From Anodontia alba (Eukaryota > Mollusca > Bivalvia > Lucinida > Lucinidae), in the NCBI GenBank assembly GCA_964016985.1, contig OZ024828.1, positions 26,852,581-26,916,580 on the forward strand: a stretch of DNA of 64,000 nt. Reading direction: 5' to 3'. The translations under genes and the position numbers were made by a program. How positions within the stretch are numbered: the stretch's first letter is position 1; every line of letters starts with the position of its first letter. The notes under the pieces are model-generated. The model made no database searches, was not told where the DNA came from, and was given only the letters and a program-made list of their open reading frames with translations. This document shows positions 1 to 14,300 of the stretch, piece by piece.

Positions 1-224
1 TCTACTACAACCCTAGGATACAGTGTGATAAAAATAGTATGGAAAACAGTTTTCATTATTTATGAAAAAAAAAAACAACAACAACAACAATAAACAATAG
101 GGCAATGATGGCCCTCTAACGCTCACCTGAGTATCACAGCACATAAAGAACCTGACCAAGAAATGATCAAAGCAAACATTCTAGCCAAAATTCATGATTA
201 TACTAACAAGACAATGTAGCAATC

Positions 225-1390
225 CTAATGGACTGTGAAAGATAGGTCAAGATCAAATATGGATGACTGTACTCAAGACGCCATGCTCAGATGTATGCAT
301 GTGCTAGGTACCACTAGCTGTAGGAGCAATAGTTACTGAGAAAATTACTTAAACACAAACACTTAACAAAGTCAGTGGACCGTGAAACAGAAGTTGTGAT
401 GACTGCATTCAAGAGGCCATACTAAGATGTATGCATGTGCTAGGTACCACTGACTGTAGGAGCAATAGTTACTGAGAAAATGACCTAAAGCCAGTGGACT
501 GTGAAATAGAAGTTGTGATGACTGCATTCAAGAGGCCATGCTAAGATGTACACAAGTGCCAACTATTACTGCTGTATGACCAATTGAGAAACTGACCCAA
601 TCGGAAAAACTTAAGAAAGTCACTGGACCATGAAATATAGGTCATAAGTGATCCTGTTCCAAACTTCATCTAGAAATCATCAAGACAAACATTTTGAGCA
701 AGATTCATGATGATTTCTTCAAAAATGTGACCTCTAGAATATTAACAAAGTTTTCCTTTGATTTCGCACGGTGACCTAGTTTTTGACCCCAAGTGACCCA
801 GTTTCAAAGTCAACCTAAAGAACATCAAGACAAACATTTTGAGCATGATTCATGATGATTGCTTAAAAAATGTGACCTCAAGAGTGTTAATAAGGTCTTC
901 CTTTGATTTGGCCTTGCGACCTAGTTTTTGACCCCAACTGACCCTGTTTCAAACTTGGCCTAGAAACCATCACAACAAACATTTTGAACAAGATTCTTGA
1001 TGACTGCTTCAAAAATGTGACCTCTAGAGTGTTAAAAAGGTTTTCCTTTGATTTTGCCCAGTAACCTAGTTTTTGATCCCAATTGACCCAGTTTTGCACC
1101 TGATGTAGAAATCAAGACAAACATTCTGAGCAATATTTGTGATGAGTACTTCAAAAATGTGACCTCTAGAGTGCAAACAAGAAGATCCTTTAATTTAACC
1201 TGGTGACCTAGTTTTTGATCCTAGGTGACCCAGTTTCAAGCTTGACCTAGAAATCATCAAAGCAAACATTTTGAGCAAGGTTCATGATAATTACTTTAAA
1301 AATGTGATTAGAGTGTTAACACGGTTTTCCTTTGATTTGGCCTGATGATCTAATTTTTTACCCTAAGTGATCCAGTTTCAAACTCCGAAC
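225..1390. repeat. Two degenerate tandem arrays (~105 bp and ~145 bp units)
   Basis: At 225-600 three diverged units share 'gtgaaatagaagttgtgatg' and 'gatgtatgcatgtgctaggt'-like blocks. At 640-1380 about five units share 'gacaaacattttgagcaaga', 'aaaaatgtgacctctagagt' and 'gacctagtttttgacccc'. These are probably one pearl/Helentron-like non-autonomous element 3' of, or in, the last HEMK1 intron. Open frames here are shadows. Confidence 0.6.
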
Positions 1391-1931
1391 TCCGGTGAAA
1401 ATTGGCGATTTTTCAACTTCGTTTTTTTTTTATTTTCTGCGCCAGGATGGCACCAGAACTTATTTTTTCTGCGCCAAGACGTGAAAACATGCGCCATTGG
1501 TGCAATGGGGTGGCCTGGCTTGAACACTGAATCAATGATATGTTTATCATGAAATTAACTGTCAGAGGACATATGTAACAGTTTTTGAAGGAAAGAAAAA
1601 TGCTGACATTTCGTGTCACATGAATGATTCTTAAGAAATAAGTCCTAGTTAGTCAGCAAAATACTAAAGTGTTGTAGATAATAATCAAAATTGGGCTCTA
1701 AGGGGTACATCTCTCATACAAGCTGCAACTATGGAAGCACAGTGGAAATTCAATAGCTCCATTTCTGATGACTCATTTACCCTGACTAACTGCATCACTA
1801 CAGATCATTTTAGGGAGAAAGCAGTCCCTAGACTATTGTATAACTCCCTCTGATTAGAACAGTTTTTTTTATGATTCTAATTCTGTTTGAGTCCCTGAAG
1901 TGCTTTAGCATTTTATTATGGGAGCACCTAC

Positions 1932-2027
1932 CCTTTAGATTTCAACAGGTTTCTTGAGATGTCCAGAATCATTCTGATGATATCTAGGCCATCAGCACCT
2001 CCATGTAAAGCGTCATGAGATTCATAT
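1932..2027 (-). CDS. HEMK1: HEMK1 coding exon 7
   Basis: 96 nt, acceptor TTCTTTTCAG, donor AAAGG|GTAGGT. It encodes [19 protein letters not shown] followed by [14 protein letters not shown], the family's E(p/s)xxAL-GG-DGLDxxRxI segment. The usual P of the EPxxAL motif is H here. At least one further exon is required; none is recognisable in 1-1931. Confidence 0.9.
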
Positions 2028-5000
2028 CTGAAAAGAACACAATTCTATCAGCCTTTGTCAACTTTACAGTTCTCTTTAAGCACTGGACAACCTAAAGTTC
2101 TTTGAAAGACAGATCTTATGAAAATGGTCTTGCCTGAATACTAATATGAGCTTGTATGGCGAACAGCAAAGGCTATGCCCAGCTTGACTGATTTGTATAG
2201 ACAAACATATATAAAGTACAATCTATAAGTCATCTGTTGATGTTGCATCTAATATATTCAGCAATAAATCTGCAAAGGGAACTCTAATTGAGCTGTAAAT
2301 CTCTGAAAAATGTAAGATTCATTTTGAAGACCACCTCACTATTTTTAAAGACCTCTTTGGGGCAGCCTCTAGAGTGGTTATAACAGCAATGTTTTACTAG
2401 AGCGCATCAGAAGTTCACACAAATAAAACTGGTTTAAGCCCACCTCCCCACCCCAACCCCACCCCAGTAGTTTTCTTACTGACTGTTTCAAGGTGATTCT
2501 TCTGTTGCAATTCTTCTTTTTTCATGTGCCTGTAGTTGTATATGTGGATTTGTGTTGTCCTTATTTGTTCCTCATCTCTCTTTCTTCTTATGCCCCGGGA
2601 GGGTTGTGCTTTGTGATTATGGCATTTTCTGGGACTCTTAATGTATATTATACAGTGCAACCTTCACACAGCAGCCACCTTTGGGAACAAATAGAACTGG
2701 CTGTTGTAGGGAGGTTAAATATATAGTAAACTTTCATTTTCAGCTTATTATAAAAGTGACTGTTATTGAAAGAAGGTTGTAAAGGAGAGGTAATTATTAA
2801 TCAGGGGTTCCACTTTCTTTTTTATGCCCCAAAGAGGTCTTTAAAGATTCTTTTTGCATCTTAACCCTTTCAACCTTCCAGACAAGTATAGATACCTACG
2901 CAAACAATGCAGATCCAGATGAGACGGTTTGTAATGAGCTGTCTCTTTAGGATCGTCATTGTTTGCCATTCTGTTTTTTAGTTTAGAGGGAAACTCCTAT
3001 TTTCAACAATGGACCTGTCCTAATTCAAAGATGGATAAGACTGCTCAAGGGAACTCAGGGATTTAGGGTTCACAGCAAAACCATAACAAACTGTTGGTTA
3101 GTTTCCTGTAGCAAGCCAAATATTATTACCTATGAACCTCTGGCATCAATGTATCCATATCAGCTGTTGGAATATATGGAGGGTTACTGACAATCATATC
3201 AAACTGACCTGTAGGTGATAGCATCTTAACATCAGCATCTGAAATAGACAAATCATTCTATGTTTAAATACAGGCAGTTTCAAGACATGCTGTCATTTTG
3301 ATATTTTCAGTACATTTTTTTGGGTGTTTCTCATGTTATCGTCCATCCTGAGTGCATTGTTCAAATAAATACCAAAAGCACAAGTTTGCTTTTACTGATT
3401 TCATTCAAAAGAAATGTTATTCATCCCAAATTGTGTGCAAGCTTTTTCATGTTAGAACCTGTCGTTTTGTATAAAATGCATATTATTGTGGATACCCTCT
3501 TGAAAATTAGGAAATGTTTTTGTTTTTTTTTTGTGTTTTTTTGTTTTTTTACATTTTTGCTCCAGAATGTGTTTGGAAATAATGCTTTGCAAGGAATTAG
3601 TAATAAAGATTTTTATTTGAGCCGGAATTTGCTATATAAATTTACTTTGAAGTGTTGGCTATTTTCTTGTATTAGTATTGAAGGGTGGATGATAACACGA
3701 GAATGGATGATATGAAAATCAGGTATACCCATATTTTCATTTCCATACAGATTATCAAGTAACTGGTATAAGCAGCATACTTCTGTACACACACAGTTTT
3801 CATTTGTTTATTATAATATTAAATATCTAATTAATTATTCAAAATAGAGGCTCCACACTACAGTCATAAAAACTTTAATCCGCATTTTTTTATTATCTCC
3901 TAAATGATTTTTGATCAGATTTGCACTAAAATGCTTTCCTTGTAAAGCTGAATGATGATGATGATGATTTTGGTGTTTTACGTCCCTTTCAACATTATGT
4001 AAGTCATACTGAGACAATGGAGGCGTGATAATGAAATACTCTGTGCAATGAAGCACTGTACAGCCATGAGTGGCATTCTGCCTCCAGAATGATTCAAGCC
4101 CAGGACCTTGGGATCCGGTTAGGAGTGCTAACCACTCACCCACCTGGGCCCAGTTGTTCAAAGCTAACACTGTCATTAGTTAAAGATTCGTTAAAATTTA
4201 CATCGAGTGATACGCAAATATGCTGAAATTTTTTGCTGAAAAAATGTGAGTAGCTTTTGCAAAAGCTACTCACATTTTTTCAGCAAAAAATATCAGAATA
4301 TTGTATATTGAATCTGCTAAAACAGTTAACGAAATGACCCTTAACGAGCGTGTTAAGCTAACGGCGCTTTGAACAACTGGGCCCTGGACACTTCTTCTAA
4401 AGCTGAATATTTTAATGCATACAACATATTCTGCATTTAGTGGGCCTTTCACATTAAAATGTGTGTTATATAGAAAATGCTTTCATTGGTATTGTGTGTT
4501 TGAATTGATAATGTTATGACTAACACTGTAGACCCTAATCCAATACTGCATTCTATGACACCTGATCTGGGTCTACACTACTCTGAGTTATCTGATCAAG
4601 GTTTCCACTGTTTGCTATTCCATTTAGTATTTTAAGAAATTACAGCTTATGGCATATGAGACCAGCATAGACCCAGATCAACCTGTGCATCTGTGCAGTA
4701 ATGCAGTCTGATCTGGGTCTACACATATTGCCAACAGAATGCATTATGTCAGGGAGCAGTGTAAATTCTGCACTTAAAAACAGTTAATTACATTTAGTAT
4801 GTGCATCGGAATCAGTCTGCACTTTTCGCATTTAAACTCACTACACTTCACCTTTGAGGAAAGGGATCCCTGTGTTTCTGTAGTGACTCAAACAAGAACA
4901 AAAGTTTGGTACTCTTTTGAAGTACTTTGGTCAGCTTGTGTATCTCAGTGTTTGACAACCTAATGGTAAAGTGAAGAGGGCTGTTATGTAAAAACATCTG

Positions 5001-8000
5001 TTGAATGAATTTTCCCCAGGCATCTTACAGGATAAAAATATGTTTTCTGGTCAATCTTTTTTACCTTTGTGCAGTGGACTAAGCCAGCTTACATTAGAAA
5101 GTGGCAAATTCCCGGTGACCCGAACAAATGGGTTTGTTGATTAATCAGTTTAGGGGATAATTAATTGTTTGATTATGTGGAATATATTAGACATAGAATT
5201 AATCTGATGTAACTGAAAACTAGACAAAGTGTCTAGTGGGGGCACATATACCCAGTACCAGTGCTACCGCCTCTTTTTAATAAAAGCACTGCAAGCACTG
5301 CAGCATGCCCCGCCATTGCACTTACATCAAGCAAGTGCCATATCTCTGTCAAAATGAAATCAAAGGGAAGCTGAATTAGTCTTTCCCTAAATAGACATAA
5401 ATACATAACTGAGATGACTATTTTCAATGTTCAAAGGGCATAACTCAAAAAATAAGTAAACCTGATTTATACTTCTCATTTTCTGCAGATCCCCTCATGG
5501 TGCTTCACATTTGTATAAAGTTTACAAGTATACCACAGAAACTGTTATTTTCAATGTTCAAAGACCTGTAACTCAACAAGTAATTAAGTCAAACTTATGG
5601 TTCTTGTATTTTACATATCATCTTATGTTGCTTTACATTTTTGCAAGGCTTCAAGGAAATCTCTGAAACCATTTTTAAGTGATAGAAAGGGCAAAAGTAT
5701 ATTACAGAAATCACTATTTTCAATGTTCAAAGGGCCATAACTCCAAAAGTAGGTTAAGCAGAAGTATGCTTGTGTGTTCTGCACCTGGTCTCATGATGCT
5801 TTACATTTGTGTGAAGTTTTATAAAAATATCTGAAACGGTTTCCAACTTACAGAGCAGACACGAGTACATGGTAGAGATGGCTATTTTCAATATCTATTA
5901 CGTTCAAAGGGTGGTAACTCCAAAAGTAGGTTAACTTTGCGTTTTGCAAATCCTCCTTTGGTGCTTTACATTTGCGAGAAATTTCATGAAAATATCTCAA
6001 ACCGTTTTCAACTTACAGAGGGTACACAAGTAAATGGTAGAAATGGCTATGTTCAATGTTCAAAGGGCAATAACTCCAAAAGTAGGCAAACTAGGGTTAT
6101 GGTTCATGAGTTCTGCTCGTCGTCTCATCAAGCATTAAATTTGTGTGAAGTTTCATCAAAATATCTGAAACAGTTTCTAACATACAAAGAAGACACTAGT
6201 ACATGGAAGAAAAGGCTATTTTCAATATTTACAATGTTCAAAGGGCTGTAACTCCAAAGGTAGGTTAACTAGAGTTATGGTTCTAGCGTTCTGCATGTTG
6301 TCTTATGGTGCTTTTCATTTGTGAAAAATTTCATGAAAATATCTCAAAGGGTTTTCAACTTACAGAGCGGACATGAGTACATAGTAGAAATGGCTATGTT
6401 CAATGTTCAAAGGGCAATAACTCCAAAAATAGGCAAACCAGAGTTGCGGTTCATGTGGTCTGCATATTGTCTTATAATGCTTTACATTTGTGTGACGTTT
6501 CATGAAATTATAACAAACGATATCAGAGTTACGGAGTGGACACAAGTACATGGTAGAAATGGCTAAGTTCAACGTTCAAAGGGCAATACCTCCTAAAATA
6601 GGTAAACCAGAGTTATGGTTCATGTGTTCTGCACATCGTCTAATGGTTCTTTACATTGCTGTGAAGTTCCGAGAAAATATCTCAAATGGTATCAGAGTTA
6701 TGGAGCGGACACGAAATCATAAAGCCCTGATGGACGGACTGATACTCAAAATTTCGGACGGTATAACATAATACCTCGCCACTTTTTGTGGCGGGGCATA
6801 AAAAGCGCAAAGTATGCAGCTTCGACTCTCCAGATGGCAGTTATATGCTATATTAATACAACAATGAAAGCTTTTGGTCACGCATTATGTGAAGTCCATG
6901 ACCTTGACCTCAAAGGTAAGGCATGGGTGCAGAGATCATGTTAAATTAAACTTTACATCTATACTATAACTATGACCATAACAAATACGAGTGAAATCAA
7001 TAAGTCTTTATAATATAAACAAAAACTTTGACAATTGTATGAAAAATTTAAGTCTGTGACCTTGACCTCAAAGCCATGCCCCAGCTTGGGAATGGCATGG
7101 AGAAAAACTTAAGACCTATATATACCTTCATGCCAAATATTAATGAAATCAATCAAAGGATCTTGATATTATAGCTATGTAAACTTTATTGTGAAAATTT
7201 GACTTTTATATGAAAATTCTAAGTCTGTGATCTTGACCTCAAAGTCAAGCCCCAGTGCAGGAAAACTTTAAATCTATATCTACCATCATGCCAAATATAA
7301 ATGAAATTCATCAAAAGGTCTTGCTGATATAGCTATATAAACTTAAAAGCAAACATTTTGGCTTTTGTATGAAAATTCTATGTCCATGCCCTTGACCTCA
7401 AGGTCAGGCCATGGGGTGGGGATGGCACTGAGTAAAACTATCTAACATCATGCCATCTATTAAAGGGTTTTTATAATGTAAGGTCTTGTAAACTTTGACG
7501 CAAAAAACTTTGACCTTAGTTCCATGAACATGATGGAAAGATGAACGAACAAACATATGTATGTATGAACAAACGAACGGACAAACAGAAAGGTGAAAAC
7601 TACATACCACGCGACATACTTTGTATAAAGGAGTATAACAAACATCACTGAATACTAATAATTTTATTAGTTCAAATAGTTTCAAATTAATTTTATCAAT
7701 CACACAAAACAAATAAGAAACACTCCTCGTATTGGTACTTTCTTTTTATGTCGTACCGGTGTCCGAAAGCGTCCAAAAGCGAGACCAATTTTGGCGGTCA
7801 GTGAATCTGTCCTAAAATTTGGAACAGTAAAATTTTTAGCAAATCATAATTCCTAAAATTTTGAACAGCAAGAAAAATAATTATTAAATTTTGTTTGAAA
7901 TTTTAGAACATTTCGAGGGTTGAGCGCAAGACTAGCGTAAGTCAGATGGTTGTTTTTCCCCAAACCTAATCTCCTCACCATGAAGGTGTTATGAAGATTA

Positions 8001-8315
8001 CAACATTTCTTTCTGTAAACAATGAAAATTTAGGTGCCATTGCTCATATGAGCAATGGCACCTAAATTTGCATTGTTTACAAAGGGGTCCAAGTTGCCCC
8101 TAAACAAGGGTTTCAAAAATATGTTTGAGTTACCATAGTCTTGCGCTCAACCCTCGATTTAACGTATCACTTGAGAAAGAAGATATCACTGCCACATGAA
8201 CAAGAACAGAGCCCCACTAAAACAGAATAATATCAGAAAGCCTTTTTAAGTGCCAGAAAATGTAAGACAAGATGCAGGTCACTGCATAAGATGTCAAAAA
8301 TTGAGTAATGATACC

Positions 8316-8346
<31 letters not shown>

Positions 8347-11300
8347 CTTAACAGAACTCAAAAGTTTTGGCCTCATTTGTTTTCAAATCCTGTCCAGACA
8401 GACCAATTCAGGATATCTAACAATTTCAGCAAAGTATCCATTTCTTAAGTAATAATTAACCCATTTTAGACTGAATAAACTCCCCCACACTACATAGTGG
8501 AAGAGTCAAATTTCAATTTTAGGTATGTAAGGCTCAGACATAAGGATTCCTAAAGAAAAATGGCATACTATTTGTAAACAGTGGAGACCCTGACTGGATG
8601 CTGCATTCTGTGGCATCTGATCTAGGTCTGCACTGTTTGCCAATTACCCTTCTGGCGGTCTCCAGACTAAAATCTAAAGCTAAGTATCACTGTCACAAGG
8701 TTATTGTAGTCCAGATCATATTATACAGTACCATCTCACTGTAGTACCTTTCAATATATCTGCCTGTAGAACAGATATCCTTCCAGTAAGACTGTGTATG
8801 TTAGCATTCTCCAGTGTTAAGTCACAGGCTTCAATGCTTTTGTCAATAGCCACACAAGAGGCCTGTTAATGAAAGAATGAAACATGTTTTGAAATACATG
8901 TATTTACAAAATAAAAATTTTACAGTACTGTACATACCTTTAACCTCTTTATAATACTATTACTGGGATCCAAAGCAAAACCCTGTTAGCCAAACAACTG
9001 TATTGTATCCCAACCAAAATATACAGATTATAGAGAAAAAATACCTTTTATGGTCATTTTCCTATATAGTCTATATATTTTGGTTTGAAGACAAGATTTT
9101 GACATCCCTCTGCAAACCATATCCCAATTTTATAACCCTGCAAGTTCAATGAAAGTTCATCGACACATTCAAGAGATATGTTGTATCAAAAGCTATGCTA
9201 TAATGAACTAAGTCCTTTAAACCACATTATACCCAAAACTGTGCTAAAAACCCTATTAACTAAACAACTGTGTCGTATTCAAACAAAAATTTATACATTA
9301 AATAGAAAAAGACCATTTATAGTCATTTTTTTTTTCCAAACAATCTATATACTTTGGCTTGGAGACAATATTTTGACATCCATCTGCATCTTCAAACCAT
9401 GTTATATCCAAACCTATGCTATAATGAACTGTGTTATCAAGAGGTTCCCATTTAATTACAGTTTTTCATTATTATCACCTCCTTCCAATTTCAAAAGATT
9501 CTTATAAGAATGGCCATGAATACACTCACAAGGCAGTAAATATTACGGTATGAGGAGTTTGTAGCACAGAGTGTTTATTTAGTGAAAGTTATCATTCTAG
9601 CCAGTTTGCACTTACCTATACTGGTATCCATGATTTTCAGTTTGCACTTACCTATACCGGTATCCAAGATTTTTATGGACTTTCTGATACATCATTACAT
9701 GGATTCTGGAGTTTTAATCCTTGTCCTGCTGAATAAATTAAGATGCCATGCCCACTTCTAATTTTCAGCCAATCAGATTACTTGATCCGGATTGTTGCAA
9801 TTATTTCACAAACTTAATGGCAAACAGTGCAGATCCAGGTCAGTTGGCTTCTTCAGAAGCCAACTGATCTGGATCTACACTGATTGCAAAGGCAGAGTAT
9901 ATCCGGATTCAGCAGAACAAGGGTTATTCAAAGATTTACAATTTAACCTTTACCACTCTCTTGGCAAATCCAACAGAACAAACTGATGATATTTTTCTGA
10001 TTTTCCCAAAAACATAGGTTTTGGCATTTCATGCGAACTGTTTCCCACTGGGCCAATTTTCTTGAAATGTCAAAGTCTATTTTCTTGGAGAATTCGAAAA
10101 ACTATTTCAAAATGTCCTCTGCTGTAACTTTTCCCAGCATGCTAAGCATTAAGTGTCATAAACACAGTGAACATAAAGTTCCTGCCAGGTGTGCTTTTTC
10201 ACATTCATTTTTCTTCAAAGCTGAAGCACTTGAAGAATTATGTTCATCTCTATTGTTTTGTATAGGGCCATTCATAGAGGGTATGCAAAACTTGTAAATA
10301 TAAGCTCTTTTTTGACCAAATACGTTTAAATTTATTACCTTTGGGATTCAAATATTTCTTCCAACCCTTTGCATATTCTTAAATCTTAAACTTAAAAGTG
10401 CCAACCATCACAGCAGACAATATTCTTTATTCTGAAATACATTTTTTTTTTTTTTTTTTTTTTTCAGAGAAAATAAGAATTGACATTTTATGTAAATTGA
10501 CTGCTTGACAGACAACTCACAAAAAAGGGATCTCTTCATAATTTTTTTTTAAATTTTTTTCTCCAAGAAAATGTGACCCCTAAAAGGGTAACTGGCAAAC
10601 AGTGCAGATCCAGATCAGATGCCACAAAATGCGGCGTCTGATCAGGGTCTCCACTGTTTGCTAATAGTTCAGCCATTTTTCTCTTGGAATATCTAAATCA
10701 TATAGCCTGTACCTGATATACGTAAGAATGAACCTGGACTCTTCAAATATATAGTGTGGGGAATTTTATTCATTCTAAGGTTGTATAACCTGCGGTAGCT
10801 GTTTTAGGAGGTAGAGAGATATAGCTCCTGAACCACAGCCAATATCCAGAAATCTCAGCTGCTCCATTTCTTTTCCTTCAAGAACTAGGTCTGTCCTGAT
10901 CAGCTCACACAGCTCCTGATTAAAAAAAAAATAAATAAATAAATAAACAAGAGCTGTCAGAGGACAGCGTAGCTCGCCTGCTGGGTACATTTTATATTGT
11001 AACATTTTTATCATTAAGAAAATCAAAATGAAATAATCTATGAAATAATTTTCAAGTTATATGGCGAAATCATTCAACCATATAATATAGGTCACACTGA
11101 CCTAGATGTAATTGTATGTAAATCATTTTGTCACATAGATATAATAATCCAGGTATGACAATTCTCCATGAAATAGTAATAAAAATAAAAGGCAAAATCA
11201 CTGAAGCATGAAATATAGGTCATAATGACCTAGCTATAGTAAGTGGTCATTCATTGGGTCACATGGAACTAATATCCCAGGTGTGACATTTATCCAACAA

Positions 11301-14300
11301 ATAGTATTCAAGATATAAGGCAAAATCACTGAACCATGAAATATAGGTCACACCAACAGAGATATATTTTGACGTCAATAATCGGGTCACAAGGAACTAA
11401 TATCCCAGGTGTGACATTTATCCAACAAATAGTATTCAAGATATAAGGCAAAATCACTGAACCATGAAATATAGGTCACAATGACCTAGATATAGTAAGT
11501 GGTCATTTATTGGGTCACATGGAAGTAATATCCCAGGTGTGACATTTATCCAACAAATAGTATTCAAGTTACAAGGCAAAATCACTGGACCGTGAAATCT
11601 AGGTGACCTGGACCGTAAAATGTAGGTCACCATGACCTTCACTCTCTTACACTTAAACTGATGTCACATAGTTAGCTGATGTATAACCAGTTGTGTCTAT
11701 AACCTGTAGGCATATAAGATTTTACAAATGTGTCCTAGATTTTGACCCCTAGCCCCACCCCAAGGCCCACCCTGAGGTATGAACCCAGGGGTATGTTCTT
11801 TTGGAATCTCAGGAGACTCGTCCAGGTACCCAAATTCTAAATATGAATGCTCTATGAGGAGTGAAAGTCAAGATATAAGAATTTGAAAAACTTTAACACA
11901 GTATTACAAAGGTGTCCTAGATTCTGACCCCTAGCCCCACCCAGGGGCATGAACCCAGGGGTTTATTCTCTTGGAATCTCAGAAGACCCTCCAAGGTACC
12001 TAAGTTCCAAATTTGATGCTTCTGTGAGGAGTGACTGTTGAGATATAAGCATTTGAAAAACTTTAACGCAGTGTGACGGGAACGGGAACGCAAACGCAAA
12101 CGCAAACGTGGACGACCGGGGTGACTACAATAGCTCTCCTTGTATTTCGTACAGGCGAGCTAATAAAATATAAAATCTCATCAGTCATCATTGTTTGGCA
12201 TCCCACCGGGTATTTGTAAAACAAAAACATAAAAACCAAAATTAGGAAAAACTAGAGCAAGTGCCAAGAGGGTCACAAATAGCCCCCTGCCAGTGCCAAT
12301 TCTTAATTATGAAATATCTTATAGTGAACGACAATGATATAAAGCAAAATCAATGGACCATGAAATATCAGTCACAGACCCACATATAGTTTACAAGGTA
12401 AGTCTCTGAGTGACACTGACTATCATCCCAAGTTCAATTTTTCTGGAGTAAATAGTCTTCAAGACATGAAGCGAAATCACTGGACCATAAAATATAGGTC
12501 ACTGACCTACATATACTTGAGAGGTGCTCATGGCTACACAGACCCATTATACCAACTATGATGTTAATCCATTAATAAATCTAGAAGATATTAAGCAAAA
12601 TCAATAGGCCATGAAATATAGGTCATGCTGATTTATATTTACTTTGAGTTCAAAGTTTGGGTCACACTGTGTCATTGTATGTAAATATGATACTTAGGTA
12701 TCAAACAGTGGGAGATTCATGTTTAAGACAAAATCACAGGGCTACATTTACTTACAGGTCAACTGTCGGATCATACTGATTCATAATCCCAAATAATGAT
12801 GTTCATACATCAAATAACATTCAAGATATAAGGCAAAATAACTGGACCATGAAATATAGGTCAAAGTGACCTATATTTATTATGATTTCAATCAAGATGT
12901 CACACAGAACCAACATCCCAAGCATTACATTATTCCATAAAATAGTCTTCAAAATATAAGGCAAAGTGGCTGGAGTATGAAAATAAGGTCACAATGACCT
13001 TGACCTTATTACACTGAATGTTGATGTGACAAACCTGTCTGATGCCCATCCTTCTTTATTTTTAAAACAAACTGCAATATACTTCTTTATTAAGGTGTCC
13101 TAGATTTTGACCTCTAGCCCCTCCCCAGGGCATGACCCTGGGGTTCATAGATGTAGAATGGAAGAGAACCCTCACAGGTACCCCCATGCCAAATATGAAA
13201 AGCTTTTGATCAGTGGCTACAGAGATATAAGTAATAAAAAAAAATTCGAAGTAAAATTTGGTTATAGCATGTGTTAATGGATGGAATCACAGACGGATGG
13301 ACAGACATTCCAACATTCTCGGGTTTAGGGGCTACCTCAGTGTTAAATTTCCATAGAGGTTTGGGTCTATTTTTTAGTGGATTAGGGCCTAGTTACACAT
13401 TTTAAACGAAATAAACCTGGACACTAAGTCAAATGTGTCAAAAACACCTTGTAAACCTTGGATGTTTGCTCGGACGGACGGACGAATGGACGGACGAAAC
13501 CAACGAAAACTATATACCCCTTTGGCATACTTCAAATGCCAGGGATATATGAAAGTATGGCATACAGTGCTCAAAATTTTAGGACATTTACCATACATAT
13601 CCTGATGAAGAATCTGGCAGTTCATCTGCATAGTGTTTCAGATAGATTCATTAATATGTTATTCAACATAAAACAGAGCTAATTTTAAGTTTTAATAGCA
13701 ATGAACTGGTTATTTACTTTCAATATGAGCTTACTTGCTTTGACAATATTCTTATTTTCAAGTATATATGTAAACTACATTCAGAAACTTAGGTAAGCAG
13801 AGGTTGTTTTCCTTCAGTGAAGACAGATTTCATTTGTTTGCAGAAAGAATCATTTTAAAGACTGTTATCCAGCTTAGGAACAAAGTAGGGGAAAGTAGTA
13901 AGGGCATAAGATTCCAGATATGACACTTTTAACAATGTTGAAATCTTAATGTTTCTGATTCTGTCTCTAGATGAAATGTTAAGGTATAAGTACTGTGCAC
14001 ACAAAGAGCAAACAATCGATTACATTTAAGCTAAGTCGTCTTTCCTACAGAGGTTTCTATATAAATCAAGAGAAAATGGTTATTTTTGGGTGCACAGGGA
14101 TATTGGCAGACAGATAATGCAACATATGATGCTCAATCTGACATTAAAGCCCTTATGTCATATGTGAATAGTGGGCCCAAATCAGCCTGCACTATCACAT
14201 ATTATGATAAGAGCATTGCCATTTGCTTACCGATTTTACAGATATTGTAAAACAAAAAAAACAAAAAAAAAAAAAAAAAAGCAAGCAAATTCCATAGGGA

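Noticed and set aside
3320..3715. 131-codon open frame
   Set aside because: AT-rich, low-complexity hydrophobic composition, no family motif, lies in a HEMK1 intron; chance frame.
5937..6771. Several 70-104 codon frames with similar peptides
   Set aside because: Shadows of the ~190 bp repeat units; no conservation of frame between units.
10775..11026. Open frame start upstream of HEMK1 exon 4
   Set aside because: Residues before ELCELIR are intron and transposon-end sequence; homology begins at the acceptor.
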